A stretch of DNA of 64,000 nt from Actinomadura formosensis NBRC 14204 (GTDB lineage: Bacteria > Actinomycetota > Actinomycetes > Streptosporangiales > Streptosporangiaceae). The DNA is taken from positions 1-64,000 of the forward strand of contig NZ_BCQQ01000008.1 in NCBI RefSeq assembly GCF_001552155.1. The letters run 5' to 3'. This document shows positions 42,843 to 51,404 of the stretch, one piece after another. The position numbers were made by a program, and so were the translations under genes. The notes beneath the pieces are model-generated. The model did not search any database, was not told the origin of the DNA, and was given only the letters and a program-made list of their open reading frames with translations. Each line of letters starts with the position of its first letter. Positions within the stretch are counted from its first letter, which is position 1.

Positions 42843-44330
42843 ATGCCGGGTCCAGGCAACGTCGGCGAACGTGTCCGCAACCTGCGGCTGACCAGACGCT
42901 TGTCGCAGGCACAGCTCGCCGGTCACGACCTTTCCGACAGCTACATCTCATTGATCGAGTCGGGTAAGCGCACGCCCACTCCGACCGTCCTGCGCATGCT
43001 GGCCGAGCGTCTCGGCTGCACCCCGGAGTACCTCGCCGAGGGCGTGGAGCCGGAGCAGCGCGCCCATCTCGAAGTCCGGGAACGCCACGCGCACCTCGCA
43101 CTGCTGCGCGGCGACGCCGCCACCGCCGAGGCCGGCTTCGAGGAGGTGATCGCCCGCAGCGACGACCCCGACCTCACGTCCCGCGCCCGCTGGGGCCGCG
43201 CCCGCGCCTTGGAGGACCTGGGCCGGACCGACGCCGCGATCACGCTGTTCGAGGAGCTGCGCGAGCAGGCCGAACGCGACCCGGGCCGGGCCAGCTGGCT
43301 GCCGCCCGTGATCGCGCTGGCCCGGTGCTACCACACCGTCGGCGACCTGGGGCAGGCGACCGCGCTCGGCGAGCGCGCCGTCGAGCGGCTCGAACAGCTC
43401 GGGCTCGCCGTCGGCCACGAGTACACCGAGGCCGGTCGCATCCTGCTGCTCGCCTATGTGGATCGCTCCGATCCGGTGCGCGCGCACGAGCTGGGCCGGC
43501 GCCTCCTGCATCCTGGGCAGGCCGGGGAGAGCGAGCCGGTGAGCGTCCACTACCAGCGGGCCAGCATGCGTGCGCTGGAGGAGGGGAGCATCGGGGACTC
43601 GCTGTACTTCGCCGATCAGGCATTGGCCGCGCGTACCGACGCCACTCCGGTGCGGAGCCGCGCTCGTCTCGCTCTTGCCGGGGCCAAGGCGCTGCTCAGG
43701 GGCGTCGTACCGTTCTCAGCAGCCGTGCCGCCCAGTGCGGTGCCGTCCGGTGAGTTCGGGTTCGAAGGCCCGCGCCCGGAGGGCTCGCGGGAGGCCGCGC
43801 AAGAGGCGCTGGACCTCCTCCAGGGGACGGAGAGCCTCGAAGGCGACGAATCCACGGAGAGCGTCATCGCCAAGGCTCGTGCGCTGGTCCTCGTCGGCGC
43901 ACTGGACGAGGCGATCGCCACCCTGGAACAGTTCCTCGACACCGGACTGGCCTTGGCCGCCCCCACGAGCAATCACACCGTGGCCCCGCAGCCTGCCGCC
44001 GAGCTTGCCGTACGCACGCAGAAGACCGTCCTGGCCCGGCTCGTCCTGGCCCGCGCACGCGTGGCCCAAGGCGACCGGGCGGCCGCCCAGGTCGTCCTGC
44101 GGGCCGCGTCCGAGCAGCTGGCGACGCTGCCTCCGGGGCGTCCGGCGGCCCACCTGTTCCGGGAACTGGGTGAGCTGTTCGAACTCGTCCAGGACACCGA
44201 GGACGCCGCCGCCGCCTACCGCCACGCCCTGCGGGCCGCTGGGCTGTCGGCGTCCTCGATCGCGTCCCCGGCGCAGCCGGGCGCGAAGGCCCCGTCCTAC
44301 CACGGCCAATACGAAGACCGAGGACTCTGA
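42843..44330 (+). CDS. XRE-family regulator with tetratricopeptide repeats
   Basis: 495 residues. Helix-turn-helix at 5-65 (GERVRNLRLTRRLSQAQLAG, SDSYISLIESGKRTPTPTVL), then about nine TPR-like helix pairs (LALLRGDAATAEAGFEEVIA, ALEDLGRTDAAITLFEELRE, ALARCYHTVGDLGQATALGE and more). The TPR part usually binds a partner or signal peptide. No adjacent target is evident; it is followed by a GntR-exporter operon. Start ATG 42843. Confidence 0.85.
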   Translation: MPGPGNVGERVRNLRLTRRLSQAQLAGHDLSDSYISLIESGKRTPTPTVLRMLAERLGCTPEYLAEGVEPEQRAHLEVRERHAHLALLRGDAATAEAGFEEVIARSDDPDLTSRARWGRARALEDLGRTDAAITLFEELREQAERDPGRASWLPPVIALARCYHTVGDLGQATALGERAVERLEQLGLAVGHEYTEAGRILLLAYVDRSDPVRAHELGRRLLHPGQAGESEPVSVHYQRASMRALEEGSIGDSLYFADQALAARTDATPVRSRARLALAGAKALLRGVVPFSAAVPPSAVPSGEFGFEGPRPEGSREAAQEALDLLQGTESLEGDESTESVIAKARALVLVGALDEAIATLEQFLDTGLALAAPTSNHTVAPQPAAELAVRTQKTVLARLVLARARVAQGDRAAAQVVLRAASEQLATLPPGRPAAHLFRELGELFELVQDTEDAAAAYRHALRAAGLSASSIASPAQPGAKAPSYHGQYEDRGL

Positions 44331-44495
44331 GCCGGTACGTGCCGTCCGCCTTCCCGGGGACGGCACGTCACCGGCCTCGGCGACGTACCCCCGCGCCGGC
44401 GCGGTGTGGCGTTCCTCTCCTGCACAAAGGGACAAGAGGCACCCGGTCTTGGTTTACCCTTAAACGTAGGATGATTGGTTGACCGGAGGTTCAGG

Positions 44496-45179
44496 GTGGC
44501 TTTGCGCACGGCGCGGCGGTCGTCGCTGGTCGATCAGGTGATCGGCCAGCTCAGAGCGGAGATCGCCGGGGGAAGCTGGCCCGTCGGCGCCAAGATCCCG
44601 CCGGAGCCGGCGCTGTCGGAGACGCTCGGGGTCGGCCGCAACACCGTCCGGGAGGCCGTCCGCGCCCTCACCCACGCGGGGCTTCTCGAATCCCGGCAGG
44701 GCGACGGCACGTACGTGCGCGCGACGAGCGAGCTGTCCGGGGCCGTCCGGCGGGGCCTGGAGACGGCGGAACTCGTCGAGATCCTGGAGGTGCGGCGCGG
44801 GCTTGAGGTGGAGGCCGCCCGGCTCGCCGCGGCCCGCCGCACGGACACCGACACCGCCGCCATCGCGATCGCCCTCGCGCGCCGCGACGCCGCCTGGGCG
44901 GCCGGTGAGCACGCCACGTTCGTCGAGGCCGACCTCGCCTTCCACACCGCCGTCGTCGAGGCCACGCACAACCGCGTCCTGACCGACCTGTACCGCGGCT
45001 TCAGCGCCGCGCTCAGGGCCAGCATCGGCGCGGCGGGCGTCCTCCTCGAACACGCCGACGTCCCGCACGGCCCGATCGCCGCGGCCATCGAGGCGGGCGA
45101 CGCCGACGCCGCGACCCGGGCGACGCACGCGTGCCTGGACGAGATCCTCGCCTCCGCCGACCGGGTGAGCCATGAGTGA
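44496..45179 (+). CDS. GntR-family (FadR-type) transcriptional regulator
   Basis: 227 residues. Winged helix (SLVDQVIGQLRAEIAGGSWP, ETLGVGRNTVREAVRALTHA) and an all-helical FCD ligand domain (LEVRRGLEVEAARLAAARRT, EADLAFHTAVVEATHNRVLT). Start GTG 44496 follows GGAGG by six to seven bases. It overlaps the exporter gene by eight bases, so it most likely represses its own operon. Confidence 0.88.
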   Translation: MALRTARRSSLVDQVIGQLRAEIAGGSWPVGAKIPPEPALSETLGVGRNTVREAVRALTHAGLLESRQGDGTYVRATSELSGAVRRGLETAELVEILEVRRGLEVEAARLAAARRTDTDTAAIAIALARRDAAWAAGEHATFVEADLAFHTAVVEATHNRVLTDLYRGFSAALRASIGAAGVLLEHADVPHGPIAAAIEAGDADAATRATHACLDEILASADRVSHE

Positions 45180-46428
45180 GACGAGGAGTCCGGCGGCCGC
45201 TCCTAGTTCCCAGGTGACGGCCGTCTGGTGGCTGGCCGGGCTGGTGCTGCTGACGGTCAACCTGCGGGCGGCGATCACCGGGATCGCGCCGGTGCTCAGT
45301 GACCTGCGGGACGTGTTCGGGCTGTCGGACGCCGGGGCCGGTGTCCTCACCACGCTGCCGGTGCTCTGCCTGGGGGTGTTCGCCGGGCTCGCCCCCGTGG
45401 TGGCGCGGCGGTTCGGCACCGAGGCCGCCATCGCCGGGTCGCTTGTCCTGATCACGGCGGGGATCGTGCTGCGGGTGGCGCAGTCCCCGGTGTCGCTGTT
45501 CGTTGGAACGGTCCTGGCCGGGGCCGGGATCGCGATGGGCAACGTCCTGATGCCGGCCGTCATCAAGCGGGCGTTCCCGGCCCGCGTCGGCTCGCTCACC
45601 GGTCTCGCCATGATGCTCATGGCGGCCAGCGGCGCCGTCGCGGCCGGGCTCGCGGTGCCGCTCGCCGAGGCGGGCGGCTGGCGGCTCGCGCTCGCCGTCT
45701 GGGCCGTCCCGTCCCTGGCCGCCGTGCTCGTGTGGGGGCCGCTCGCCGTCCGCGGACGCCGCGCCCCGACGGCCCCGATGGCGGCTCCGCGCGAGGAGGG
45801 GTCCCTGCTGCGCTCGCCCACGGCCTGGTACGTCGCCGCCTTCATGGGGCTGGCGTCGCTGATGTTCTACGTCCTGATGTCGTGGCTGCCGGAGATCATG
45901 CGGGACGCCGGATTCACTCCCGCGGCGGCCGGGATGATGGTCTCGGTCATGCTGATCGTCGGCATTCCGCTGGGCTTCCTCGTCCCCGTGGCCGCCGCCC
46001 GGCTGCGCGACCAGCGGCCCGTGGTGGTCGCCGTCGCCGCCACGATGGTCGCGGGGCTCGCCGGCCTGCTGCTCGTCCCGTCCGCGGGCTGGATCTGGGT
46101 CGCCGTCCTCGGCCTCGGCACCGGCAGCGCGTTTCCGCTGGCCTACACGCTGCTGAGCCTCCGGTCACCGAGCCCGTCCGTGGCGGCGGCGCTGTCCGGG
46201 ATGGCGCAGACGGGCGGGTATCTCCTCGCCGCCGCCGGCCCGTTCGCGGTCGGTGTGCTGCACGACGTCACGGGCGGCTGGGACGTCCCGATCGTGCTGC
46301 TGCTCGCCCTGGTCGTGCCCGAAGTGCTCTTCGGGCTGCTGGCCGCGCGTCCCGGCGTCGTCCGTCCCGCCCGCCCGCAGGCCCGGCCGAAGGCGCGTCC
46401 CGCCGCGGAGCCCGTCCGTATCCGCTGA
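45172..46428 (+). CDS. MFS exporter, CynX/NimT family
   Basis: 418 residues, twelve membrane helices. Signature LTVNLRAAITGIAPVLSDLR followed by AGVLTTLPVLCLGVFAGLAP marks the CynX/NimT group, which exports cyanate-like or nitroimidazole compounds. It is cotranslated with the FadR-type regulator. The stop is two bases from the convergent gene. Confidence 0.88.
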   Translation: MSETRSPAAAPSSQVTAVWWLAGLVLLTVNLRAAITGIAPVLSDLRDVFGLSDAGAGVLTTLPVLCLGVFAGLAPVVARRFGTEAAIAGSLVLITAGIVLRVAQSPVSLFVGTVLAGAGIAMGNVLMPAVIKRAFPARVGSLTGLAMMLMAASGAVAAGLAVPLAEAGGWRLALAVWAVPSLAAVLVWGPLAVRGRRAPTAPMAAPREEGSLLRSPTAWYVAAFMGLASLMFYVLMSWLPEIMRDAGFTPAAAGMMVSVMLIVGIPLGFLVPVAAARLRDQRPVVVAVAATMVAGLAGLLLVPSAGWIWVAVLGLGTGSAFPLAYTLLSLRSPSPSVAAALSGMAQTGGYLLAAAGPFAVGVLHDVTGGWDVPIVLLLALVVPEVLFGLLAARPGVVRPARPQARPKARPAAEPVRIR

Positions 46429-46429
46429 A

Positions 46430-46738
46430 TCAGCTCATGTCGACGGCGTCCAGGTCCAGGACGCGCGCGTGCAGGACGAGCCGCTGGTGCAGCGCGGCCC
46501 GCAGCGCCCGGTGCAGGCCGTCCTCCAGGTAGAGCTCGCCCTGCCACTGGACGACGTGCGGGAACAGGTCGCCGTAGAACGTGGAGTCCTTGGAGAGGAG
46601 GGACTGCAGGTCCATCTCCCGCTTGGTGCTCACGAGCTGGTCGAGGCGGACCTGGCGAGGCGGGATCTTGGCCCAGTCCCGGGACGTCATGCCGTGGTCC
46701 GGATAAGGCCTTCCATCGCCCACCGCCTTGAAGATCAC
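46430..46738 (-). CDS. Small conserved actinobacterial protein (VapB-like label in relatives)
   Basis: 102 residues: AVGDGRPYPDHGMTSRDWAK, PPRQVRLDQLVSTKREMDLQ, STFYGDLFPHVVQWQGELYL and EDGLHRALRAALHQRLVLHA. The RLDQLV and LEDGLHRALRAAL segments resemble a ParB/Srx-like fold. Similar proteins are, as I recall, labelled VapB-family antitoxin, but no PIN toxin is adjacent, so that name should not be trusted here. Confidence 0.6.
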   Translation of the reverse strand: MIFKAVGDGRPYPDHGMTSRDWAKIPPRQVRLDQLVSTKREMDLQSLLSKDSTFYGDLFPHVVQWQGELYLEDGLHRALRAALHQRLVLHARVLDLDAVDMS

Positions 46739-47021
46739 CCTCCGAGTCTACGGGGTCCGCACTACCCGGAGAAGGCAACGCAACAACATACGTCACTCGA
46801 CTTTCCATTCTTGGTAAACAAGTGACTTAGCAGGTCAGCCGGTTCGTGACTAAGTACCAAACTTCAGTGCCGCTCCCGCCACGAGTAGGCGCCGGAGAGC
46901 AGAACGCGCTGATGGGAACGGTCCGCAGACCGGCGCCCGCGCTCACGATGACGTTGATCGCCGGGAAGAGGACGAGGAGAACCTGGCGGCGGCACGCCGC
47001 GGCCGGCGCGGGACATGCGAA
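46739..47021. other. Non-coding gap with short direct repeats
   Basis: No gene is supported. GTGACTTAG and GTGACTAAG occur 25 bases apart around 46822-46855, flanked by TTGGTA and TACCAA, forming a loose dyad. The segment near 46780-46870 is visibly AT-richer than its surroundings. Confidence 0.4.
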
Positions 47022-47049
47022 AGGCCGGCACCCGGATGGGTACCGGCCT
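47022..47049 (-). terminator. Terminator of tRNA-Ser(GGA)
   Basis: On the minus strand AGGCCGGTACCC-ATCC-GGGTGCCGGCCT forms a 12-bp stem with one wobble, followed by TTC, nine bases after the tRNA. Confidence 0.8.
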
Positions 47050-47057
47050 CGCCGCGG

Positions 47058-47142
47058 CGGAGGATGCGAGATTCGAACTCGCGAGCGCTTGCACGCAACA
47101 CGCTTTCCAAGCGTGCGCCCTAGGCCACTAGGCGAATCCTCC
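47058..47142 (-). tRNA. tRNA-Ser (anticodon GGA)
   Basis: 85 bases on the minus strand: acceptor GGAGGAT/ATCCTCC, T arm GCGAG-TTCGAAT-CTCGC, anticodon loop TTGGAAA giving GGA, long variable arm, discriminator G, no encoded CCA. It reads UCC and UCU. It is closely related in sequence to the tRNA-Ser(CGA) at 38178. Confidence 0.95.
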
Positions 47143-47152
47143 ACGGGAAAGC

Positions 47153-47497
47153 CTACAGCTTCCGGGGCAGTGACCTGACCTCAATTACCGCGGAGAGCGG
47201 GATGGGACCGTAGACGTGCGGGAAGACGTCATCGCCGACGGGTTCGTGGCGGACGGGAGCGTCCAGCCGGGACGTGTCGATGACCAACAGCACCAGGTCC
47301 GCGCGGTCGATGCCGCTGTAGAAGCGGTCCAGGACGCCGTCCACCTGGGTCATGTCGGACGAGCAGTGGATGAAGCCCTCCTCGTCCAGCGTCCGGCCCA
47401 GGGTGGACATGGTGTACGGCACACCCGCCGTATGGGCGGATTCCCAGTGGGTTCGTTCGGCGATGTGCAGGAGCGTGTCCTGGGACGAGGCAGGCAT
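47153..47497 (-). CDS. DUF952 protein
   Basis: 114 residues: TLLHIAERTHWESAHTAGVP, DEEGFIHCSSDMTQVDGVLD, LVLLVIDTSRLDAPVRHEPV, FPHVYGPIPLSAVIEVRSLP. The FIHCS and FPHVYGPI motifs are diagnostic. Function unknown; the fold is similar to glutathione-transferase-like fragments in some reports. It lies just upstream of the tRNA on the same strand. Confidence 0.88.
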   Translation of the reverse strand: MPASSQDTLLHIAERTHWESAHTAGVPYTMSTLGRTLDEEGFIHCSSDMTQVDGVLDRFYSGIDRADLVLLVIDTSRLDAPVRHEPVGDDVFPHVYGPIPLSAVIEVRSLPRKL

Positions 47498-47545
47498 GAG
47501 GCGGAGACTACGCGGAAGCGTGGCAATCCTGGGCCGGGGATGTCA

Positions 47546-47551
47546 TAGACT
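47546..47551 (+). promoter_or_regulatory. -10 of the SRP RNA gene
   Basis: TAGACT lies 7 bases before the predicted 5' end of the SRP RNA at 47559. Confidence 0.5.
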
Positions 47552-47558
47552 CTGAGCA

Positions 47559-47650
47559 GACCCCTCGCATGGCGTCATCCTGTGAACCTCCCCAGGGCCG
47601 GAAGGCAGCAAGGATAAGCAGGCTCTGGCGGGTGTGCGGGGGGTCCTTTT
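47559..47650 (+). ncRNA. ffs: Signal recognition particle RNA (small bacterial type)
   Basis: About 90 bases. Outer helix GACCCCTCGCA pairs with TGTGCGGGGGGTC; the conserved tip CCAGGGCCGGAAGGCAGC holds the GGAA tetraloop and the asymmetric loop that Ffh binds. CTTTT follows the closing stem as terminator. The position directly upstream of dnaX is typical. Confidence 0.93.
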
Positions 47651-47689
47651 CGCTTGTGACGCTCTGCTTCTGAGGAGGGCGGGCCCCCG

Positions 47690-49903
47690 ATGAGTCTGGC
47701 GCTGTACCGCAAGTACCGGCCAGCGACGTTCGCCGAGTTGAAGGGGCAGGAGCACGTCGCGGAGCCGTTGCAGCAGGCACTGCGCAACGGCCGGATCAAC
47801 CACGCGTACCTGTTCAGCGGTCCGCGCGGCTGCGGCAAGACGTCCAGCGCCCGCATCCTCGCCCGCTCGCTGAACTGCGAGCAGGGGCCGACTCCCGACC
47901 CGTGCGGCAAGTGCGACTCGTGTGTCGCGCTCGGACCGTCCGGGACGGGGCACATCGACGTCATCGAGATCGACGCCGCCTCTCACGGTGGTGTCGACGA
48001 TGCCCGCGACCTGCGGGAACGCGCCTTCTTCGCGCCGGTTGCGGCGCGCTTCAAGGTGTACATCATCGACGAGGCGCACATGGTGACCCGCGAGGGCTTC
48101 AACGCGCTGCTGAAGCTCGTCGAGGAGCCGCCGCCGCACCTGAAGTTCGTGTTCGCGACCACCGAGCCGGAGAAGGTCATCGGGACGATCCGGTCCCGGA
48201 CCCACCACTACCCGTTCCGGCTGATCCCGCCGGGTGTGCTGCAGGAGCTCGTGGAGGAGATCCTGCGGAGCGAGAACGTCCCCTACGAGGCTTCCGCGCT
48301 GCCGCTGGCGGTGCGGGCGGGCGCGGGCTCCGCCCGTGACACGCTGTCGATCCTGGACCAGCTGCTCGCCGGGTCGGACGAGAAGGGCATCACCTACGCG
48401 CGGGCCGTCTCGCTGCTCGGCTACACCGACTCCGCGCTGCTGGACGAGGTCATCGCCGCCTTCGCGGCCCGCGACGGTGCCGCCGTCTTCGCCGCGGTCG
48501 ACCGGGTCGTGGAGAGCGGGCAGGACCCGCGCCGGTTCACCGCCGACCTGCTGGAGCGCGTCCGGGACCTGGTGATCCTGTCGAACGTCCCGGAGGCCGG
48601 CGGGACGGGGCTGCTGAACGTCCCGCCGGACGAACTGGAGGCGATGCGGCGCCAGGCGTCCTCGATGGGGCCGGGCGAACTGACCCGTGCCGCCGACCTG
48701 CTGCACACCGGCCTCACCGAGATGCGCGGCGCCACGTCCCCCCGGCTGCTGCTGGAACTGATCTGCGCCCGCATCCTGCTGCCGGCGGCCTACGAGGACG
48801 AGGCGTCGATGTTCGCCCGCCTGGACCGCCTGGAACGCCAGGCCACCCAAGGCGGCTTCGCGAGCGTCCAGCCGCCGGCGGGCGGCATGGCCCCGGCTTT
48901 CGCCCCGCCTGCCCAAGCGGCACCGCCGCAGGCGCGGCAGGGCCCCGAAGGACGGGGACACAGCAGTTCCCAAACGGCCGGAGACCACTCCCCGCCCGCC
49001 CAGGGGGGCGGCCCCACTTCCAGTGTCAACCCCGGCCCCTCCGCGGCACCGCAAGAACAGAATTCTGTGGATAACCGCCGCGGCACACCTCGCGGCGGCT
49101 CTCCCCGGAACTCGTCCGGAACCGCGCCGGCCGGCCCGGGCGCGAGCCCGGTCGTCGTCCCGGGAACCAGCACCGCTGTCCCCAGCAGTAACGGCCCCGG
49201 TGCGGTGGACCTTGCGGCTGTGCAGCAGTTCTGGCCGGACATCATTGAGGCGGTCAAGCGAAAGAGCATTGTTGCGTGGACGGCAATCATGTCGGGTGTA
49301 CGGCCGGTTTCAATCGACGGTAAAATTCTGACCCTTTCCTTTGAGAACGAGGGGTATAGAAAGAACTTTGTCAATGGGAATCGTGACGTAGTCCTCTGCG
49401 GTGTACTCAAGGAGCGGATGGGCGTCGACTGGCGAATAGAAACTGTCGTCGGCGGTCCAGGCGGAGTAACCGGCGGACGTTCCTCGCACCAAGGTCCCGG
49501 AGGTGGCGAACGGCCAGGCGTCGGAAACGGGTCCGGCGGTGGCTTCGGCTCAGCATCGTCCCCGGGATTCGGCGGTAGGCGGGTCGTATCGGGCGGCTTC
49601 GGCAATGAGCCGGAGACGCAGGCGGGGCCGCCCTCGCCCCAGGCTGTTCGGCCGAGCACGCCACCGGATCCCATCCCGCGCCGGGCGAGGGGGGAGAACT
49701 CGGCGCGCCCATCGGATTCGGGCCTGCCGCCGGACGAGCCTCCCATGCCCCCTGGGCCCGCGCCGGTGGACGAGAGCGACGAGGTCGACCCGGAAAGCGA
49801 CGCGGACGCGGACGGCACCGAGGCCGAGATGAACGGCATGGCCCTCATCCAGCGCGAACTCGGCGGCCAGGTCATCCGCGAGATCGACAACTCGAACCCT
49901 TAG
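47690..49903 (+). CDS. dnaX: DNA polymerase III subunits gamma and tau
   Basis: 737 residues. Clamp-loader ATPase: MSLALYRKYRPATFAELKGQ, Walker A GPRGCGKTSSARIL, a zinc finger with four Cys (CEQGPTPDPCGKCDSC), Walker B VYIIDEAHMVT, sensor 1 FATTEPEKV and SARDTLSILDQ. A long Pro/Gly/Ser-rich linker (about 385-505) leads to the tau domain (VDLAAVQQFWPDIIEAVKRK, ILTLSFENEGYRKNFVNGN) and a second low-complexity, acidic tail. It loads beta clamps and couples the helicase to polymerase. Codons across the tau domain (49238-49500) are strikingly AT-richer than in the rest of the gene. No clear slippage heptamer for a separate gamma product was seen. Confidence 0.96.
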   Translation: MSLALYRKYRPATFAELKGQEHVAEPLQQALRNGRINHAYLFSGPRGCGKTSSARILARSLNCEQGPTPDPCGKCDSCVALGPSGTGHIDVIEIDAASHGGVDDARDLRERAFFAPVAARFKVYIIDEAHMVTREGFNALLKLVEEPPPHLKFVFATTEPEKVIGTIRSRTHHYPFRLIPPGVLQELVEEILRSENVPYEASALPLAVRAGAGSARDTLSILDQLLAGSDEKGITYARAVSLLGYTDSALLDEVIAAFAARDGAAVFAAVDRVVESGQDPRRFTADLLERVRDLVILSNVPEAGGTGLLNVPPDELEAMRRQASSMGPGELTRAADLLHTGLTEMRGATSPRLLLELICARILLPAAYEDEASMFARLDRLERQATQGGFASVQPPAGGMAPAFAPPAQAAPPQARQGPEGRGHSSSQTAGDHSPPAQGGGPTSSVNPGPSAAPQEQNSVDNRRGTPRGGSPRNSSGTAPAGPGASPVVVPGTSTAVPSSNGPGAVDLAAVQQFWPDIIEAVKRKSIVAWTAIMSGVRPVSIDGKILTLSFENEGYRKNFVNGNRDVVLCGVLKERMGVDWRIETVVGGPGGVTGGRSSHQGPGGGERPGVGNGSGGGFGSASSPGFGGRRVVSGGFGNEPETQAGPPSPQAVRPSTPPDPIPRRARGENSARPSDSGLPPDEPPMPPGPAPVDESDEVDPESDADADGTEAEMNGMALIQRELGGQVIREIDNSNP

Positions 49904-49948
49904 CCGCACCGGGTCCGGCGGCGCCGCCGCGCGGCGACACGGCTGTCC

Positions 49949-50182
49949 CTACCGCGTGTCGGGGAGCATGCGGTGTTTGAGCAGGCCCTCCACCTGCTCC
50001 GCCGCCGCTTCGGTGTCGTGACAGGGCCCCAGGTAGCCGCGCCGCCCGCGCCGGGCGTCGTGGTATCCCCAACCCCCGCCCTGAACGGGCAGGGCGCTTA
50101 CGGCGAGACCGGCGTGGTCGTGCGGGCCACCGGCGTAGACCCATGGGACGGGGCTCGCTGCGTCTTCGTCCGCCGTCCACTC
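49949..50182 (-). pseudogene. Open frame without a start codon, possible gene remnant
   Basis: The minus-strand frame reads GEWTADEDAASPVPWVYAGG, then PHDHAGLAVSALPVQGGGWG and GYLGPCHDTEAAAEQVEGLL, ending in PDTR. Composition is protein-like (Tyr, Trp, His, Asp, Glu spread evenly), unlike the Arg-rich alternatives, yet it contains no ATG, GTG or TTG before the last quarter. It starts over the stop of the upstream acetyltransferase. It may be a frameshifted or truncated gene. Otherwise the 277 bases between dnaX and the acetyltransferase are empty. Confidence 0.35.
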
Positions 50183-50759
50183 ACCCGCCCGTCTCTTTCG
50201 CCGTTGGAAGCGGATGGTGTGCGGTGAACTCCTCGGCGATGAGTCCCATCAAGATCATGTCGTGGTGGCGACCGGCGAAGTACTCGTGGTCGCGCAGGCG
50301 TCCTTCGGTGACGAAGCCGAGCTTGTGGTGGAGCGCGATCGAGGGCTCGTTGAAGGCGTAGATCCCGACTTCGCACTTGTGGTAGCGGCGTTCCCCGAAC
50401 ATGAAGGTGAGCAGCATCAAGATGGCTTCGCTGGCGTATCCGCGGCGCTGATACCGGTGGCCGATCGAGATGCCGTAGCCGAAGCGTCCTGCTCTGGGAT
50501 CGGCATTGCCGGTGTTCAGGGTGCCGACCAGGACACCGTCCTGCGCAGCCGCGATGGCCAGCCGGAAGTTGTCGCCATCGGGTCCGCGGGACGCTTCTTC
50601 CAGGGCCCAGCGGCGGTAGCCCTTGTCCGACCGTGGCGGATGCAGCATGTCACCGCTGCGCATATCCGCGGAGTGCTCGTCGAATTCCTTGAAGGCCTGC
50701 CAGTCCCCGGGCTCGATCCCTCGCAGCCGCACCCGTGCGCCGACCCAGATAGAGGTCAT
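50181..50759 (-). CDS. GNAT-family N-acetyltransferase (RimJ/RimL-like)
   Basis: 192 residues. Opening VRLRGIEPGDWQAFKEFDEH, acetyl-CoA site YGISIGHRYQRRGYASEAIL and late strand NEPSIALHHKLGFVTEGRLR are typical of acetyltransferase_3 proteins that modify ribosomal protein N-termini, antibiotics or small amines. The substrate is unknown. ATG 50759. Confidence 0.87.
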   Translation of the reverse strand: MTSIWVGARVRLRGIEPGDWQAFKEFDEHSADMRSGDMLHPPRSDKGYRRWALEEASRGPDGDNFRLAIAAAQDGVLVGTLNTGNADPRAGRFGYGISIGHRYQRRGYASEAILMLLTFMFGERRYHKCEVGIYAFNEPSIALHHKLGFVTEGRLRDHEYFAGRHHDMILMGLIAEEFTAHHPLPTAKETGG

Positions 50760-50995
50760 GGAGGTCAGCGAAGCAGGTGGGACACACCGGCGGCAAACGA
50801 TCGACTTTGCGGTGGCTGAGCGCGGGGGCTCGTCCGGTTCAGGGGTTTTGACCGGGGCCGGCGTGGAAGCACCGGCGCCGTGATGGGCGTACTTACCGTG
50901 TCCTGGTGGAAACCCGTAGGCTCGGGGGACGGACGTCCGGTGGCTGGCGGAGCGCCAGGGAGAAGGCCCTCGGGGGCCGGAAGAGGGAGTGCACC

Positions 50996-51376
50996 GTGGA
51001 ACCCGGTGGTCAGTTGAACATGCAGGAACTGCTGCAGCAGGCGCAGGCCATGCAGCAGCAGCTTTTCAACGCGCAGCGTGAGCTCGCGGAGGCCGAGGTG
51101 AAGGGGACCGCCGGCGGCGGGCTCGTCACCGCGACGGTCAACGGGCAGGGCGAGGTCACGGGGCTGTCGATCGACCCGAAGGCCATCGACGCCGACGACC
51201 CGGCCGACACGGCGGAGACCATCGCCGATCTCGTCCTGGCCGCGATCCGGGACGCCGCGCGCGAGGTGCAGGAGCTTCAGCAGGAGAAGATGGGGCCGCT
51301 CGCCCAGGGGCTCGGCGGTGGAGGCGGCGGCATCCCCGGCGGCTTCCCCGGGCTCGGCGGCGGCCAGGGCGCCTGA
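50996..51376 (+). CDS. YbaB/EbfC nucleoid-associated protein
   Basis: 126 residues: [60 protein letters not shown], then a Gly-rich tail ([19 protein letters not shown]). The dimer binds DNA; the gene is almost always between dnaX and recR. GTG 50996 follows GAGGGAG by six bases. The Gly-rich tail is common in actinobacteria. Confidence 0.92.
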   Translation: MEPGGQLNMQELLQQAQAMQQQLFNAQRELAEAEVKGTAGGGLVTATVNGQGEVTGLSIDPKAIDADDPADTAETIADLVLAAIRDAAREVQELQQEKMGPLAQGLGGGGGGIPGGFPGLGGGQGA

Positions 51377-51404
51377 GCGCGGGCGACGAGGAAAGGAGGG
51401 TCCG

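Noticed and set aside
46430..46738. VapBC toxin-antitoxin module
   Set aside because: No PIN-domain toxin lies next to the small protein.
47058..47142. Integrated element at tRNA-Ser
   Set aside because: No integrase, no duplicated tRNA 3' end and no mobile genes on either side.
46827..47144. A 105-residue minus-strand frame
   Set aside because: It runs through the tRNA-Ser gene and its terminator and has no ribosome site.
49310..49492. A 60-residue minus-strand frame inside the dnaX AT-rich island
   Set aside because: It is antisense to a conserved tau-domain sequence; the lower GC alone explains its normal-looking composition.
49872..50180. A 102-residue minus-strand frame starting GTG at the acetyltransferase stop
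   Set aside because: Extremely Arg/Gly-rich and it runs into the end of dnaX; the neighbouring frame without a start looks more protein-like.
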